A DNA stretch of 22,394 bases from Hygrocybe punicea. Taxonomy: Eukaryota; Basidiomycota; Agaricomycetes; Agaricales; Hygrophoraceae. Of the stretch, positions 1-9,319 are shown in pieces; within the stretch, counting starts at the first letter, position 1, and every line of letters begins with the position of its first letter. The position numbers and the translations under genes were made by a program. The stretch spans positions 1-22,394 of the forward strand of contig CAUVYJ010000024.1 of the NCBI GenBank assembly GCA_963556145.1, in the 5' to 3' direction. Below the pieces are notes generated by a model. The model saw nothing but the letters and a program-made list of their open reading frames with translations. It did not search any database and was not told the origin of the DNA.

Positions 1-289
1 CTATTAAATTTCAGGCAATTCTCGAAGAAAGCACCCGATAATACCATCGACGTACGTTGGTTTTCTCAAACAGAAAGTGATGACAAATACAGATTAACTT
101 CAAGTCTACCATGAACCTTGTCAAAACTTCAACCAACTCACATCATGGCTTGCTCACAAGCATCGGGGTTAAATCATCCTGTTCCTGTCAGCCTCTCTTG
201 GACTCTCCTTGATGGTGACCCAGTGGGGCCACGTTTGTTGGGTACAGAAGTTTTGCGAGTGCGGAGGGACTGCATTAGAAGACAGTAGT
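1..289. other. No recognisable feature
   Basis: No long reading frame, repeat or RNA gene is visible here. It lies just downstream, in the minus-strand sense, of the decayed TPR array, so it may hold the eroded remainder of that gene, but I see no TPR-like translation in it. Confidence 0.4.
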
Positions 290-1700
290 TGTGAGTGATT
301 CTCTGCAGCTGACGGCGATACCGGCTAGTTACAGGTCAACACTCTGGCGGTCGTCGCGAAGGTGGGGTGCCGGGCCGTTAATTGCCGAGGCTACAAAAGG
401 AGTTGTTGATATCAGCAAACACGCCAAGGTGCTCGAAGCGAATACGCTGGATATTGCCGAGGTTCGAGAGACAGGTTGATTTACATGGGTTGCCTTCGTG
501 GGTGAACTTGATTGCCTCTTCAGATTCGAGATTGCATTGTTCAGGTCAGTCAGGTCACCGAGCCGCTGGAAGCGACTACGTTGGCTCACTGAGGCTCGAG
601 AGGTAAAGCAATTTCTTTGCATTGCCACCGTCGAGTTTAACTGCCCTTAGCGCATTTGAGATGGACATATTGATATCCACCAGTTCACCGAAGCGCTCGA
701 AGCTACTGCGCTGACTGTCACTGAGGCTTGATAGAATCCCAGGTTTCTTTGCATAGCTGTCATTGGTGAGTTCATTGGCCAACTCCAGATTCGAAATGGC
801 ATTGGTTAAATCGTCCAGTTCACCCAGGCACTCGAAGCGACTTTGCTGGCTGTGAGCGAGGTTTATAAGAAAGGTTGGGTGGTCCGTCTCAGCGAGATCA
901 AGCGCCATTCGCAGATTCAAAATGGAATGGTCGATATCGTTACGGATACCGAGGCTAGACAGAAGAACTGGTTTGTTGGGATGATGGTAGTCCGTGAGGT
1001 CAATGGCTTTTTGCGCATTCGAGATGGAGTTGGTGAGATCCGCGACCTCACCGAGGCGCTCGAAGCGACTGCGCTGACTATTACTGGGGCATAGAGAACC
1101 CTTGCTTTAACTGGATCATTGTCGGCAAGTTTAACTGCATTTTGCAGATTCGAGATGGAGTCGTGAAGATTCGTCAGGTCTCCGAGCCGCTCGAACCGTA
1201 GCTGCTGGACGCAACCGAGGTTAGAAGGCAAAACTGGGTAGTTTGCGTGACCTTCCCCGGTGAGCTTGAGGGCGGTTTTGTTGTGAGAAATTGAGTCGTC
1301 CAGATCCTCCAGTACACCGAAGTGCCTGAATCGATTGTCCAGGCCAAATGCTAGTTGTCCGAGATATGCTGGCTTACGTGGGTGACCGTCGTCTGCAAAC
1401 ATGACCGCATTGCGTAGATTTGAGATGGAATTGTCAATAGCTGCACGCTCATCGAGGTGACTGAAGCCAGTGCGTTGGTTGACAGCAAGGTTCAATAGAA
1501 ATTCTGATTTCTTTGGCTGGTCGTTCTTGGAGAGCTCGACTGCGTTTTGCTGTGATGGTGTTATCGAGATCAGGCGACTCGCGGAGCCGCTCGAAGCGAC
1601 TCTGCAGGTTATTACCGAGGTGGGAGAGCAGTACCGGCTTGTTGGGATGGCTGTTACTGGTTAATGCGATGGCCTTTCGTGGATCGGAGCGGCTTTAGTT
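290..1700 (-). pseudogene. Decayed TPR-repeat protein gene, fragment
   Basis: The minus strand encodes tandem degenerate repeats of the type RFERLGDLTDL / ISNL / AVKL / HP.KP, spread over at least four reading-frame segments (about 1700-1520, 1495-1110, 920-576 and 628-430). In the best segment the spacing from one D(N/D)SISN motif to the next is exactly 45 residues, twice. I recognise this as the TPR-like array that basidiomycetes carry in large expanded families, often N-terminal to a CHAT protease-like domain; no CHAT domain is visible. The frame changes within single repeats, so splicing cannot explain it; the array is broken by several small indels and stops. No start or stop can be assigned. 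In intact relatives the array would be a protein-interaction scaffold. Confidence is high that it is a decayed TPR array, low for its original full architecture. Confidence 0.8.
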
Positions 1701-1820
1701 CTGGTAGTTGCTTTAGAAATCGGCCTTGCGAAGGCGTAACTTCTGCCCACATAAGTACAAGGTGATCAGCCCAGCTCCTGCATGCATACCAGATTGAGCT
1801 CATCTAAACTGAGAGATAGA

Positions 1821-1928
1821 CGAAGATTCTAACCTAGGCGTGCGGATTGGAAATCCGAGTCCTTTTGGGAGAAGTTGACCAGCATACACTGCACCGTCGG
1901 AGTGGGCCTTTGAGGGTGTTGTCACGAC
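1821..1928 (-). pseudogene. Orphan partial copy of first exon of the 4299-5596 family gene
   Basis: Read on the minus strand this gives AHSDGAVYAGQLLPKGLGFP, closely matching AHSDSTVYARQLLPKGFGFP at 5596-5530. The nucleotide match runs on into the exon-intron boundary (AGATTCTAACC in both on the plus strand) but lacks about 40 bases, including the segment coding for PEPSDDLPHSYKIHG. It ends near 1928 in the shared GTTGTCACGA. It is therefore a genomic copy with an internal deletion, not a processed copy. Nothing of the downstream exons follows it. Whether it is a tandem-duplicate relic or was moved separately cannot be told. Confidence 0.75.
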
Positions 1929-1982
1929 AACACCCTCAATCTTCTGGCCGACAGATATTGCGTCGGATACAGGGGTGACAGG
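1929..1982. repeat. Short perfect inverted repeat
   Basis: GAGGGTGTTGTC followed by ACGACAACACCCTC (about 1912-1938) forms a 12-13 bp stem with a minimal loop at the edge of the orphan exon copy. The equivalent position of the second copy (about 5598-5612) lacks the second arm, so this palindrome was gained at the breakpoint of the copy. Confidence 0.5.
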
Positions 1983-3174
1983 TTAGTCGTGACATAAATT
2001 CAGGTTCAAGATTGTCGTATACCAAAGCACAAGCATCTGGCTGTGTGCCGTCTCGAAAATGGAATACCTTTCGCGTCCCGGCAAATATTGAGCGCGACAA
2101 GCGAGCATTATTGGCAGGAGGATTTCTTGGATGAGCTGTTGTGGATGTTGACTCAGAACCCGGAGGGCTAATTTCCTGGATTCGTTTCTGCCTGCCGATT
2201 GGACAAGGCGAGCAGACAGTCGCGATACCCCGACATTAGCTGAGAACTCGTACCGGAGAAGGAAACGGACACTAACCAAAATACAAGTCCCCTGGTGATC
2301 GAACACCCGGAGATGAAATGGAACTCATAGCATGCACATCATCAATGATGCGGGAGACCGACGAGAAGCGCGCGGTGTCGGTGCTACTTTTTATGTACTT
2401 GACAAAATCGAAATATCGGAGACGGCGGTCATCGGAGACGGCCATATCCAAAGCCATGAGTGCATCGACAAGCATACAAGAGTGGTGGGCGGTCTTCCGC
2501 ATGGGTTGCGGTGGTGGAAGAATTGGGGCCCGATATCGTTCGTGGATTCTTCGTAGGGACCAAAACTTGAAAAGGAGACCAAGTGTTCTAAAGATAGATT
2601 TGAATATCGGAATGGAGAGCATCTTATCATGGTAACCCACTTGTCATGTTCACGATGATCAAGATTGACTTCGGGAGGAAGGTGGCGGGACCAGTCAAAG
2701 TCGGGATTGTATTGGCTTATGTAGTCATCAACGGGAAACAGATAGAAACGAGGTTCTTCGAAAATGTCGGGATCATGAGATAGGCGGCCTCGATCCGTTT
2801 GAACAAACTGGAATATCGACGTTCGGCCGTAGAAATGGAGATCTTTCCCCTCGAGCTGTGGGTGCACCAAATCAAACGTCAAATGAGCGGTCCTTCCATG
2901 GATGATCGACTTATATGTAATGTCATCATCCGCTCAGCAACATCATTCTTGTCAGAGTGATTTATATTGAAGTCTGGTTCATGATCCATAATTGGCGGAG
3001 AGTCTGGACGTAAATGCAAGCGATCATTGGTAAAGCCGTTGTGCTCCATAAGACATTGTTTGATTTTTCGGTGCAGCAAAGATGCAAGCTTGGCGAGACG
3101 TTTGATGGATTTTTCTAGAGACTGGATATCGCTACCACTCGAACCCTTGACGGATTCTTGTCCCCACGAACACT
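1983..3174 (-). pseudogene. Frameshifted gene of unrecognised family
   Basis: Protein-like sequence runs continuously along the minus strand but changes frame: a segment beginning after an apparent intron acceptor near 3174 (SDIQSLEKSIKRLAKLASLL ... DSPPIMDHEPDFNINHSD) to 2879; then LTFDLVHPQLEGKDLHFYGR ... to about 2560; then RRIHERYRAPILPPPQP ... ISSPGVRSPGDLYFG to 2272; then RFLLRYEFSANVGVSRLSAR ... LLPIMLACRAQ to about 2080. The joins are too tight for introns, so it reads as one coding sequence broken by three or more indels. Composition is that of a soluble protein with an acidic patch (DEPDFN-like, NDVAE) and a Leu/Ile-rich helical C-terminal part resembling an alpha-solenoid. I do not recognise the family and assign no function. 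An alternative is a real gene with sequencing errors. Confidence 0.5.
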
Positions 3175-3440
3175 GTTATAAAGAATAGTCAGCAAGAAAC
3201 AGTGTATATAGCACAAGATATTCACTTCGTTAGCATGGAAACAATAGCAAACAGGGCGGTCGCAAGCGCCTCTGATTCTCCTTTCAAAAGGCAAAAAGAT
3301 CGACAATGCAACAAAGGAACATCGTGTGGGCTAGACCTACTTTGAACGGCACAAACGGCAGGTGTGACACACGTGGGAGGCCCCCCCTGAATCGGAACTT
3401 TTCCGAGGCACCTGAGAGGCACCAGATTGACATTGTTGGG

Positions 3441-4061
3441 TTAGCCATTCAGGATGAACGGCAAGTGAGAGGTCGAGAGAGACATTCTCGACGACCTGAG
3501 AACAAGGCCACGTCGATGAGATATGCAACTGTCGACTAGAAGGATTAGGACATGGAAAGCTAAAACATGTGGGCCGTCGAAAGGGTGGTGGTGGTGGAAA
3601 TGGTAGTGCATCGTCATTGAAGACGCAGGATACGGGGCTCTAACGCGAGCAAGGTTGGACAACTGGTTGTGAGTATGGACGTCGTAGGTTGTGCGGTCCT
3701 CCGGGCACAACACCACATCGAACACATTGAATGGAAATGTGCTTATTACTTCACCGGTATCATCCGCTACATCAAGGCATTTATTTAAATTGGAGATATG
3801 TTTCATCTCAGATGTGGCCTGTAGGGGTAAGCTGATGTTCCATGTCGTTGAATGTGTATTATCTGTAGGAAATATTTCCGCAGGTACTGATGATGATAAG
3901 TAGAGCTGATTTGAGTAACCGCCTTGACATATGAGATGCGGACCCACCAGGCGAAGATGCTTCATGTTGCCCCAAGCCCCGTTGTAATATGAGTAGAGGG
4001 GTGGTGGCGTCGGGGATATCATTATTATATTGCGACGGTCCACCAGGGATAAGGTATGCAC
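3441..4061 (-). CDS. Hypothetical ORF, 206 codons
   Basis: One uninterrupted minus-strand frame from an ATG at 4061 to a stop at 3441. The middle (ISNLNKCLDVADDTGEVIST ... DVVLCPEDRTTYDVHTHNQL) has globular-protein composition; the C-terminal third contains a His-rich run (MHYHFHHHHPFDGPH) and a hydrophobic stretch (VLAFHVLILLVDSC). No domain is recognised. It lies between two broken minus-strand genes, so it could be an exon of either or a chance open frame; 206 codons is long for chance at this GC content. The 3175-3440 gap between it and the previous pseudogene shows only a possible intron acceptor near 3175. Confidence 0.35.
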   Translation of the reverse strand: MHTLSLVDRRNIIMISPTPPPLYSYYNGAWGNMKHLRLVGPHLICQGGYSNQLYLSSSVPAEIFPTDNTHSTTWNISLPLQATSEMKHISNLNKCLDVADDTGEVISTFPFNVFDVVLCPEDRTTYDVHTHNQLSNLARVRAPYPASSMTMHYHFHHHHPFDGPHVLAFHVLILLVDSCISHRRGLVLRSSRMSLSTSHLPFILNG

Positions 4062-4298
4062 CCCCTTGTTAACACATCGTCAAGGATAAACTAGATTGCA
4101 TTGGGAAAAACAAGGGTGAATACTGACAGGGCCCCATTACCGGTTGAAACTTGGCACGAATTCGACGTAGGAGCTCTGAGTCTTCAGGGAACGTCTACGA
4201 AGGATTGAATGAATGAATTCCAAATATCATTGGTGGCGCAACAGACCTCCCCAACAATGGCACACCAGTCATCGTCGTCTGTAAGGACTACTTGGGCG

Positions 4299-5596
4299 TC
4301 AGGCATCTAGAAATGGTGATAAGTCGAGTGAGTAGTCGAATGCTGTAAGATACGAACAGATTCGAGGAGAAAATTGTTGATAATCGTTGAAGGGTGATAT
4401 GGCTGGTATATCGGTCAACGAGAGGTGTGACTCGAATTCTAACATGCTTACCTCTGATATTCCAGGAGCAACCTCGAGAACAACCTCGTCATCAACACAT
4501 TCACCGGCTTTCGAGGAATCTTGCGGGCTTCCGGATTGGTTTCCGCTATTGAAACGTCTTGCAAACGTTTTCGAACTCCCAACAAATGGCACGGATGATC
4601 CATTTGATAGAATATCTTCAGGTTTGGAGTTTACGACGAAAGAAGCCTTGACCGGTCCCATCAATTTGGCTACCGGATTCTCTCGCACTGCCACCTTGTA
4701 TCCACGAAGAAAAACACATTGGTTCTGAGGTGGGTTTCGTTCGCCTTCCGCCAACTCCGGTCCAGTGCGTACTGCCGCAGGACTGCATGTTTCCCACTGC
4801 CATTCGAATGATGCACTTCCACCGCCAAGTTGAGTATTTTTGAAAGTAAGAGCAACTTCGCCCTCCGTCGAAATGTTGGAGACAGATGCGACGCCCCACG
4901 ATGATGTCTTGTCACAACCTGTCACGAAATACAGCGATCCGTTCGGGATACCTCGACGAAGTGTACCATTCACGAATTCATACCAGCTTGCACCGTGTTT
5001 TAAAGCGTACTCTTTTAATCTGTCCGTAGGTCGGAGATCAAGAGCAGAAGCACCGTTGGGTAAGGCGAGAACGGCTCCTTCTTTGGAAGTGGAGGAGAAT
5101 GTCACGCTTGCCCCCACACCGACGGGAAGAAAACTAATGAAGAGGGCACTGAAAAATGGTCGAACGCAAACAGTCATGAGGGCTTACGGATTAGTTGACG
5201 CGGATATATCTCCATTCAGCCTCGTCTTATGTACCGACATACTCGCAACATGTGAGACCCGTGAATGTCGGTGCAAGTTGGTTCGTATATCTCCGGGGCC
5301 TAACACCAAGAGTTCTGAACCAGGCGGGGCACCAACTGGATTTTCGGGGTGTTTCATTGAAAATATAGTCGAAAGTGCCGTCAGTGGTTATAACTCCTAC
5401 ATCTCCTGGAACCACGCTGTACGATTATGAACGACAGTAAGTAGCTCATTGAAACAAGTGTAATAGTTGAAGATTCTAACCCATGTATTTTGTAGGAGTG
5501 TGGTAGGTCATCAGAGGGTTCAGGCGTCCAGATTGGAAATCCGAATCCTTTCGGGAGAAGTTGACGAGCGTACACTGTACTGTCAGAGTGGGCCAT
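4299..5596 (-). pseudogene. Basidiomycete 'GDVG' family hypothetical protein, frame-broken
   Basis: Three exons can be followed. Exon 1 (5596-5481) starts at ATG with MAHSDSTVYARQLLPKGFGF and ends before GTTAGA; the intron runs to a TACAG at 5417. Exon 2 (5416-5188) reads VVPGDVGVITTDGTFDYIF, then shifts frame to HPENPVGAPPGSELLVLGPG ... SASTNP; a 39-bp GTAAGC...TTTTTCAG intron follows. Exon 3 (5148-4299) reads VGVGASVTFSSTSKEGAVLA ... WYEFVNGTL ... GSLYFVTGCDKTSSWGVAS ... WETCSPAAVRTGP ... QCVFLRGYKVAVRE. I know this motif order (GDVG.I...G.FD..FN, then YLVTGCDK..SWGVA) as a very common Agaricomycete family of unknown function. The shift in exon 2 looks like a deletion of roughly a dozen bases. 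A second break near 4300 puts the expected C-terminal PDAQVVLTDDDDWCAIV (ending about 4245) out of frame. Either a recent pseudogene or an allele with errors. Confidence 0.75.
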
Positions 5597-5613
5597 TGAG
5601 GTGTTGTCACGAA

Positions 5614-6033
5614 TACAGAGAGCGTACCTTTAAAACGTCGGAAACCTAATACAACGCTATGTATTGGCTGTGCCAGCCAACTAACGGTCACGGTGTTCTT
5701 CAGGCTTCTACCCGTGTGGACGGCTGTACAAATGAAGCAGTAAGCTGCCAGGTAAACTTGTAAACGGAGTGACACTTGACAATGTACACTAAAACGTACG
5801 CTGAAACGTATGAGTTCAAGTTGTTAGGAACGGCCGTGTTTACGGGTGTTGTCCAACGACTTGTATGATTTTGTCAAAGACCGCGACCGTTCGCTCACTC
5901 TCTACGGCTTTGTCTACCTCGGATGGCGTAACCATCTCAAACGCTCTCGGTGCACTTGGTTCAATGTTGCCAGGCGCTAATCGAAACCCATCATCAACGA
6001 CATTGGCTCCAGCTTCATCCACGACCACGACTT
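5614..6033. other. No confident gene; unassigned coding-like stretch
   Basis: Both strands of 5840-6030 are open for about 62-69 codons (minus strand: PSAPRAFEMVTPSEVDKAVE ...; plus strand: Ser/Thr/Ala-rich), and neither translation is recognised. The plus strand immediately continues into the carboxylase fragment at 6034, so the part before 6034 may be unrelated DNA joined at a breakpoint. 5614-5839 shows nothing. Confidence 0.35.
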
Positions 6034-6340
6034 ACTGGCGGTGTGAAGACGACCTTCCTATTGCCATCCCCTAAATGGCTGCTCTCTATAGGCGGGGACG
6101 TGCTTGCCGCAGGTAAAGGTGTGCTCAAAGCCCCTATGCCAAGTCTAATCGTGGACGAAGGTGAAGGTCGGTGACAGGGTCGAGAAGGGTCAAGCCGTTG
6201 TGGTATTGGAGAGCATGAAGACAGAGACCGTGTTGAGGGCTGATGTGGTTGGCGTGGTGATGGCTGTTGGCTGCACGAAGGGAGATATGGTAGAGGAAGG
6301 CAGGGAGCTTGTCAACGTCAAGGAAGATGCAGAATCGTAG
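6034..6340 (+). pseudogene. C-terminal biotin-carrier fragment of a methylcrotonyl-CoA carboxylase-like alpha subunit
   Basis: The plus strand reads PSPKWLLSIGGDVLAAGKGV, then LKAPMPSLIVD; after a frame change near 6157 it continues VGDRVEKGQAVVVLESMKTE, then TVLRADVVGVV ... KGDMVEEGRELVNVKEDAES and a TAG stop at 6338-6340. This is a biotinyl (BCCP) domain: APMPS is its entry motif and the lysine in ESMKTET is the biotinylation site. The tail after the domain matches mitochondrial 3-methylcrotonyl-CoA carboxylase alpha (leucine breakdown) better than acetyl-CoA or pyruvate carboxylase, from memory. The carboxylase ATP-grasp part is absent and a one- or two-base deletion splits the domain, so this is a 3'-terminal fragment. 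It ends 81 bp from the convergent EXO84 tail. Confidence 0.8.
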
Positions 6341-6421
6341 GATCACTTGTCTATTTACAGAGTTATTTAAATGCGCTATCGGGCCTCCACGTGCCAAACG
6401 GAGTGGTCCTGAAGACATTGT

Positions 6422-7617
6422 TCAGAACATGCCGTCTCTCTTGGGCACGGCGACTGGGGGCGGTCGATGCGCGCTCCCAGGTCTATTGGTAGACCGTGGA
6501 GGGGGTGCAGGGCTGCCGGCGCGCGGAGCCGGACTACCTGACGGAGGTCTGGGTGGGCGACTTATCGAGCCCGGTGTCACACTGCGCAGTGCATAGGCAC
6601 TGGGCGGCGGCGACCGCATGCGCCTCGGGATGGGTGATACGACTTGGGAAATGGGCGATGTGGGTGGTGACGGCGGCGGGAATGCTGACTTTGGGGTGCG
6701 CAGCGCGGAGCGAAGTGGCGCGGAAGGAAGTGCGAAGGCGGAAGGAATGTCCGAGTCGCCAGTGGCGGGCGTGGCGAGGGTGGGAAGTGGAGATCGGAAG
6801 CGTGAGGTAAAGGGTCCGGGCGTGGCCGCAGCCGGGGAGAAGAGAAGACGGACATTGGGTACAGCGGACATTGGGGTGCCGAGACGAGCGGAATTGGGGA
6901 CCGGCGACATAAATGATTCCGTTGATGGAGTTTGAAGAAGTATTGGCTCGGGATTCTGATACGCGCGAAGGCTAAATGCTGGCGGTGATGCCACAGCTTC
7001 TTTCGGTTTCTCGGTAAGGAGGTCATCCAAGAAGAAGCGGAAGTCGAGCCCATATTCTTGCAAGAGCTGCGTGACGGAGAATGAGATGAGGTAATTATTT
7101 AAAACAGTTACAGACCTTTTTACTCTGACTATAAGTAATCTTGAGAGCTTCATCCACGGTATTTGTGTCCACACCCGAGCTATACACTTGTTTCCTGAAT
7201 ATCTCGGCGTAATCTTCTAGCTGCTTTTTTGTCCATTCAATAAACGCTAGCCGAGAAAGTTTTTGAGTAAGTCAAAAGCTTGCCATCGGATTCAAGGTGA
7301 GCCAACGCACAACTGGCCACTTCATTCTCCTTGAAGCTCGCCAAAAACCAATCCGCCGTATGCTTTATCCCTGTGAACACCACAATTGCTAAATCACCGA
7401 TGTACGCCAATATGGCCATCAAACCTGATCGCGCGTATATGTTTATGAATGGCCTTCGAACGGGCGTTGAGGGAGGTACTTCGAGCCCCAGGACCCGCTT
7501 GCAGCCGTACCCGCCAAGCTATGAGACTAACAACGTCTGATCTACGATTCGTAAGGGAAGAAAGTGATTGCAAAAGGGAGGTGGTCAACAGTGTGGTGAG
7601 AGTGGGGGGTTTGGATG
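6422..7617 (-). pseudogene. EXO84: C-terminal fragment of exocyst complex subunit EXO84
   Basis: Minus-strand exons: about 7617-7311 (TLTTLLTTSLLQSLSSLTNR ... IHKHIRAIRFDGHIG, then after a frame break near 7405 YIGDLAIVVFTGIKHTADWF, then LASFKENEVAS); 7246-7116 (SFIEWTKKQLEDYAEIFRKQ ... TVDEALKITYSQSKK); and 7066-6422 (LLQEYGLDFRFFLDDLLTEK, then a Pro/Ser-rich tail ending PKRDGMF). Introns 7310-7247 (GTGCGT...CTAG) and 7115-7067 (GTCTGT...GCAG) keep phase. I recognise the C-terminal region of fungal Exo84, an exocyst subunit that tethers secretory vesicles at the plasma membrane. The N-terminal and central parts are missing: similarity stops near 7617, about 20 bp before a MITE-like repeat. 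Truncation plus a one- or two-base frame break make it a pseudogene, although the last exon is fully open. Confidence 0.82.
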
Positions 7618-7638
7618 TAAGTACACGCCTAAACAAGC

Positions 7639-7757
7639 CCAGTACTGAAACCGGGATTTAGTTCGGTTCCATGACTTAGTCACATGGGAGTACTGATCTA
7701 ATACTATGGACGTTATGATAAATCAGTACTGAGCCTCCACCCCTGGTTCAGTACTGG
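7639..7757. repeat. MITE-like element with CCAGTACTGAA termini
   Basis: CCAGTACTGAAACCGGG at 7639 and the inverse complement CCAGTACTGAACCAGGG at the right end (7741-7757) are near-identical terminal inverted repeats around about 85 bp. A third CAGTACTGAG lies inside (about 7722). No clear target duplication is visible. It lies directly beyond the truncated end of the EXO84 fragment and may mark the breakpoint. Confidence 0.55.
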
Positions 7758-7895
7758 TCGACGGGCTCACTTGCCCTTTAGTTTCAATTTATATTACATT
7801 TATATTTATTTATTTTCCATATTACGGATAAATGGGGTACATATTATTTATTATTCTCGGGCCATTTATACAGTACATTTTGCCGCTGCCGTCGT

Positions 7896-7915
7896 GCTGC
7901 TGCTGCTGCTGCTGC
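7896..7915 (+). repeat. CTG/GCT microsatellite
   Basis: About six uninterrupted GCT units, inside a longer run of triplet-biased sequence (7880-8000) rich in TGC, GTT and GCC. The open frames over it are low complexity (poly-Leu/Cys/Ala) and I do not regard them as genes. Confidence 0.85.
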
Positions 7916-8076
7916 CACTACTTACAGCTACCACCGCTGCCGCCTGCCACTGTTGTTGCCGTTGCCGTGCTGCTGCTTGTCGTCTGCGTCGCGGCCCGTT
8001 GTTGTGATGGCCATCATTTGTCGTCATGTCTTTATGGTTGTTGTTGTTGGCGCCGGTGTTGTCGTTGTCGCCGTTG

Positions 8077-8126
8077 TAGTCGTTGTAGTAGCCGTAGTCG
8101 TTGTAGTAGCCGTAGTCGTTGTGCTG
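8077..8126 (+). repeat. 18-bp tandem repeat
   Basis: The unit TAGTCGTTGTAGTAGCCG occurs twice exactly (8077-8094, 8095-8112) plus a partial third, preceded by degenerate GTTGTT/GTCGTT triplets from 8035. On the minus strand it would read (YNDYGY)n. Most likely expanded triplet DNA. Confidence 0.8.
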
Positions 8127-8728
8127 AGAGGAGTAGAGGCGGGTGGGGGATGATGAGGCGAGATGTCGAGATGGTGGAGGAAGTTGAACTGTAGACAAAC
8201 AAGACCAAAGTAAAGATATGGAATTTTGCCGCTCCGATAAGTAACAAACAACGCCAAAGTAAAGACTTGGAGAATTTCGCCAAGTAACAACAGGACATGC
8301 TTCATATTAGATTTATGACATAGACTTTTAGAGAGCCTTAGAGAACTATATGATAAAGAGATGTTTATATCTGCTTATAAGGGCTAGGAAGACTCAGTTA
8401 AGGCAGCAGGGGCTTAGAAACTCAGATTTAACACTACAGTGAATTCCAAGGCCAAATCCTGAGGCCTGATCCAGTGCTGAGTCGAGAACCGATCAGCCCC
8501 TGGTTCGCATCACTCGACTGTCGTTAGGGAAGGCCCAGAATGAACCGAGCAAAGGGCTAATTACTGACTGAGGCCCAGGCCTGAGCCGTGCCTGTGAACC
8601 GAGGGATGATCTGCCGATTTGTCATATCCCCAGCTCAGCATTCGTCTGGGATCGAATTTGTGCCACGTCACCCATGTTTGACCAAAACGTCTATAGGCCT
8701 AATCTAGTACTATGACCAATTGGCCGTG
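8127..8728. other. Non-coding, repeat-like stretch
   Basis: No protein-like frame. CCAAAGTAAAGA occurs twice (about 8204 and 8260), a small direct repeat about 55 bp apart. 8450-8600 has recurring GAGGCC/GGCCCAG/GAACCGAG words suggesting old transposon DNA, but no terminal repeats could be defined. Confidence 0.4.
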
Positions 8729-8828
8729 TAGTGTTGCCACGGCTCGGTCCGGCTCGGCTCGGCTACGGCTAACAACGGTTAACCCATATATGGGTTGTTA
8801 GCCGGACCGGACCATTGTGGCAACGGCT
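8729..8828. repeat. Hairpin-forming MITE-like repeat (TAGTGTTGCCAC)
   Basis: GTTGCCAC...GGTCCGGCT...GGCTAACAA...AACCC on the left pairs with GGGTTGTTAGCC...GGACC...GTGGCAAC on the right around the self-complementary centre AACCCATATATGGGTT. The left arm carries extra CGGCT units, so the arms are imperfect. The first 16 bases (TAGTGTTGCCACGGCT) recur exactly at 9998-10013, showing this is a dispersed family. Together the two copies bracket the MED14 fragment. Confidence 0.65.
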
Positions 8829-9319
8829 AAACCGCGGCTAGCCGTCCAAAAAAGGAAATAAATAGCAGAGTGCCTAGCGACCACTGTCAAGGTCGAATCT
8901 CACCACCAATCTCACACACCAGCTCGCAACAACGCCGGCGGACCCCAAACAAAGGCCACACTGCCACAGCACCCCAACGGCGACCAGCAGAGGGGCGAGG
9001 AATGAAGCGGCAACGGAAGCAGCGGACACTCCCGTTATGTCTGTTTTTTTTTTATTACTACCAACTTATTTTTGGATTACAGCACAAATGATCTCGTGGC
9101 AGCCTGGACAGCAGCAGCAACGACCAATGACCCCGGTTAGGGCAACAGAACAGCGGCAGTGGCAACGACGGCAACAGCAGTGCCAGCAGCGACGACAAGC
9201 CACGCGTGCCAGTCCCAGATGTAGCGGAGGGTCGTGCACCCATCTCTGCTGCATCGGTAAGGTTTTTTTTCTTTACTTTTACTAACAAAGATCTGTCTAG
9301 CTACGTATTTTTTCCCCAG
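8829..9319. other. CAG/CAA-rich stretch with possible leading exon and intron
   Basis: Plus-strand frames here are Gln/Arg-rich (CAGCAGCAG-type DNA, about 9100-9200) with poly-T runs at 9046 and 9265. A GTAAGG...CCCCAG intron (9257-9319) could join an upstream exon to the MED14-like exon at 9320 in frame, but the upstream exon is low complexity and I do not recognise it. Confidence 0.3.

Noticed and set aside
6496..6935. Plus-strand frames opposite the EXO84 tail
   Set aside because: Shadows of the Pro/Ser-rich EXO84 C-terminus, Gly/Arg/Trp-rich translations.
7771..8305. Open frames over the triplet repeats (poly-Leu/Cys, poly-Val, YNDYGY and Thr-rich translations)
   Set aside because: Every frame of a triplet repeat is open; no flanking coding text or splice sites.
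8870..9290. Gln/Arg-rich frames upstream of the MED14 fragment
   Set aside because: Driven by CAG/CAA-rich DNA; only the possible splice into the MED14 exon supports it, which is not enough.
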